Assembly (NCBI GenBank): GCA_964553915.1
Contig: CAZKMM010000050.1
Span: forward strand, 1-16,649
Reading direction: 5' to 3'
DNA length: 16,649 nt
From: CAZKMM01 sp964553915
Lineage (GTDB): Bacteria > RBG-13-61-14 > DRUE01
This document shows, one piece after another, positions 16,338-16,649 of this stretch; the stretch's first letter is position 1; every line of letters starts with the position of its first letter. The notes under the pieces are model-generated. The model had not been told where the DNA came from. It saw only the letters and a program-made list of their open reading frames with translations, and made no database searches. A program made the position numbers and the translations under genes.

Positions 16338-16358
16338 GACTATTTTGTTTTAATAGTC
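16338..16358. promoter_or_regulatory. 7-7-7 inverted repeat, candidate operator
   Basis: GACTATT at 16338-16344 and its exact reverse complement AATAGTC at 16352-16358 flank a 7-base T-rich spacer. It lies about 100 bases upstream of the - strand giant gene and 8 bases before a possible + strand ATG at 16366, a position suited to a transcription-factor dimer. The AT-rich stem is weak as an RNA hairpin and has no proper T-tract on either strand, so an operator is likelier than a terminator. Chance occurrence in AT-rich DNA is possible. Confidence 0.35.
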
Positions 16359-16365
16359 TAATAAA

Positions 16366-16649
16366 ATGAAAAAATTTTTCAAGCCCGAAATTCTTATTCT
16401 AAAAACAGATTGGGAAAAAATTAAGTCAAGAACTTCTGATTTTAATTCCTCAAAAATTTTATTGGAGAAGAATTTTCACCAGAACAAAATCAGTAAAAAA
16501 TTCTTTAAAAAGCTCAATCTTTGCCCGGTAAGGAGGGTTGAAAAATTTTTCCAATTTCGCTATAAAATAATTTTAAGGAAGTATGTCAGCCCCGAAGTGG
16601 GCACCCAGCTTCCTTGGGGAAGCTGGGTTTTTTATTTGGGAGAAAAAAT
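16366..16649 (+). CDS. Possible 5' part of an unknown gene, open to window edge
   Basis: From ATG 16366 the frame stays open for 94 codons to the window end, which is unusual in DNA this AT-rich, where stop codons should be frequent. Against coding: there is no Shine-Dalgarno, the residues are mostly Lys, Phe, Asn and Ile, codon use differs from the neighbouring genes, and a promoter and terminator hairpin lie inside the frame. No motif is recognised. In-frame TAG at 16354-16356 limits any extension upstream. The rest of this 412-base intergenic stretch (16238-16365) shows only the dyad and the ribosome site of the - strand gene. Confidence 0.2.
   Translation, partial: MKKFFKPEILILKTDWEKIKSRTSDFNSSKILLEKNFHQNKISKKFFKKLNLCPVRRVEKFFQFRYKIILRKYVSPEVGTQLPWGSWVFYLGEK
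16538..16566 (+). promoter_or_regulatory. Near-consensus sigma-70 promoter
   Basis: TTGAAA (16538-16543) and TATAAA (16561-16566) are spaced by exactly 17 bases, five of six matches at each box. Initiation is expected near 16573. The only thing it can drive within the window is the short leader or small RNA ending at the terminator 16604-16637. Confidence 0.55.
16573..16637 (+). ncRNA. Short transcript with mutually exclusive hairpins: attenuator leader or ~60-nt sRNA
   Basis: Starting at the predicted initiation site, the RNA contains a small hairpin GCCC/GGGC (16589-16592 with 16599-16602, 6-base loop) and then the terminator stem. The 5' segment AAGGAAG (16575-16581) is an exact reverse complement of CTTCCTT (16609-16615), which spans the left arm and loop of the terminator; G-U pairs could extend this helix to about 12 pairs if the RNA starts slightly earlier. 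Thus an antiterminator-like fold enclosing the small hairpin competes with the terminator. I recognise no known riboswitch, T-box or leader class. If nothing is regulated downstream, the product would be a terminated sRNA. Confidence 0.4.
16604..16637 (+). terminator. Rho-independent terminator
   Basis: A perfect 10-bp stem, CCCAGCTTCC (16604-16613) and GGAAGCTGGG (16618-16627) with loop TTGG, is followed directly by TTTTTTATTT (16628-16637). The T-tract lies only on the + strand side, so it stops + strand transcription and not the divergent giant gene. Confidence 0.78.

Noticed and set aside
16573..16637. Known riboswitch or T-box in the terminal leader
   Set aside because: None of the consensus boxes I know (T-box, SAM, TPP, preQ1, fluoride, guanidine) is present, and the RNA upstream of the terminator is too short for most classes.
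16583..16649. Short leader-peptide frame from ATG 16583 within the putative leader RNA
   Set aside because: The purine-rich segment is too close to the ATG, the frame has no stop in the window, and there is no run of regulatory codons such as those in amino-acid attenuators.

Overview
The window looks like a chromosomal segment of an anaerobic, Gram-negative-type (diderm), probably uncultivated bacterium. The lineage cannot be fixed from sequence alone. The evidence is an ATP-dependent acyl-CoA dehydratase activase-type protein, several oxygen-sensitive Fe-S proteins, an MltD-like LysM lytic transglycosylase and a lipoprotein. A deep-branching anaerobic phylum such as Aminicenantota is only a guess. 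There are no rRNA or tRNA genes, insertion sequences, phage genes or CRISPR arrays.

Layout: the first 161 bases are the 3' end of an unrecognised gene. A tight + strand run follows (194-7942), with gaps of 0, 11 and 21 bases and then two 4-base overlaps. It encodes a GlcD-GlcF-type flavin/Fe-S 2-hydroxyacid dehydrogenase fusion, quinolinate synthase NadA, an acyl-CoA dehydrogenase, a MaoC-type enoyl-CoA hydratase, an MltD-like transglycosylase with three LysM repeats, and a YcbL-like metallo-beta-lactamase-fold hydrolase. A single - strand gene (7962-10232) encodes a YfhO-type membrane protein. Next on the + strand are a small metallophosphoesterase, then a two-gene unit with its own good promoter: a coiled-coil lipoprotein that also carries a transmembrane helix, and a stand-alone MshEN (candidate c-di-GMP-binding) protein with a SHOCT-like tail. 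A 1391-residue double-activase / HgdB-like protein runs on the - strand from 16237 to 12062, converging on the MshEN gene with a 7-base gap.

The last 412 bases (16238-16649) have no assured gene but hold a lot of signal: a 7-7-7 dyad, a near-consensus sigma-70 promoter and, within about 60 bases of it, a perfect 10-bp terminator hairpin with a T-tract. A 5' segment could pair with the terminator's left arm, which is the architecture of an attenuator or a very short sRNA. A 94-codon open frame also runs through this stretch to the window edge, so the two readings compete.

Metabolically the genes fit fermentative or syntrophic handling of lactate/2-hydroxyacids and acyl-CoAs, with low-potential ATP-driven electron transfer, beside NAD synthesis and cell-envelope maintenance. 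The candidates for something undescribed are the terminal leader/sRNA, the dual-anchored lipoprotein plus MshEN pair, and the single-chain double-activase protein.
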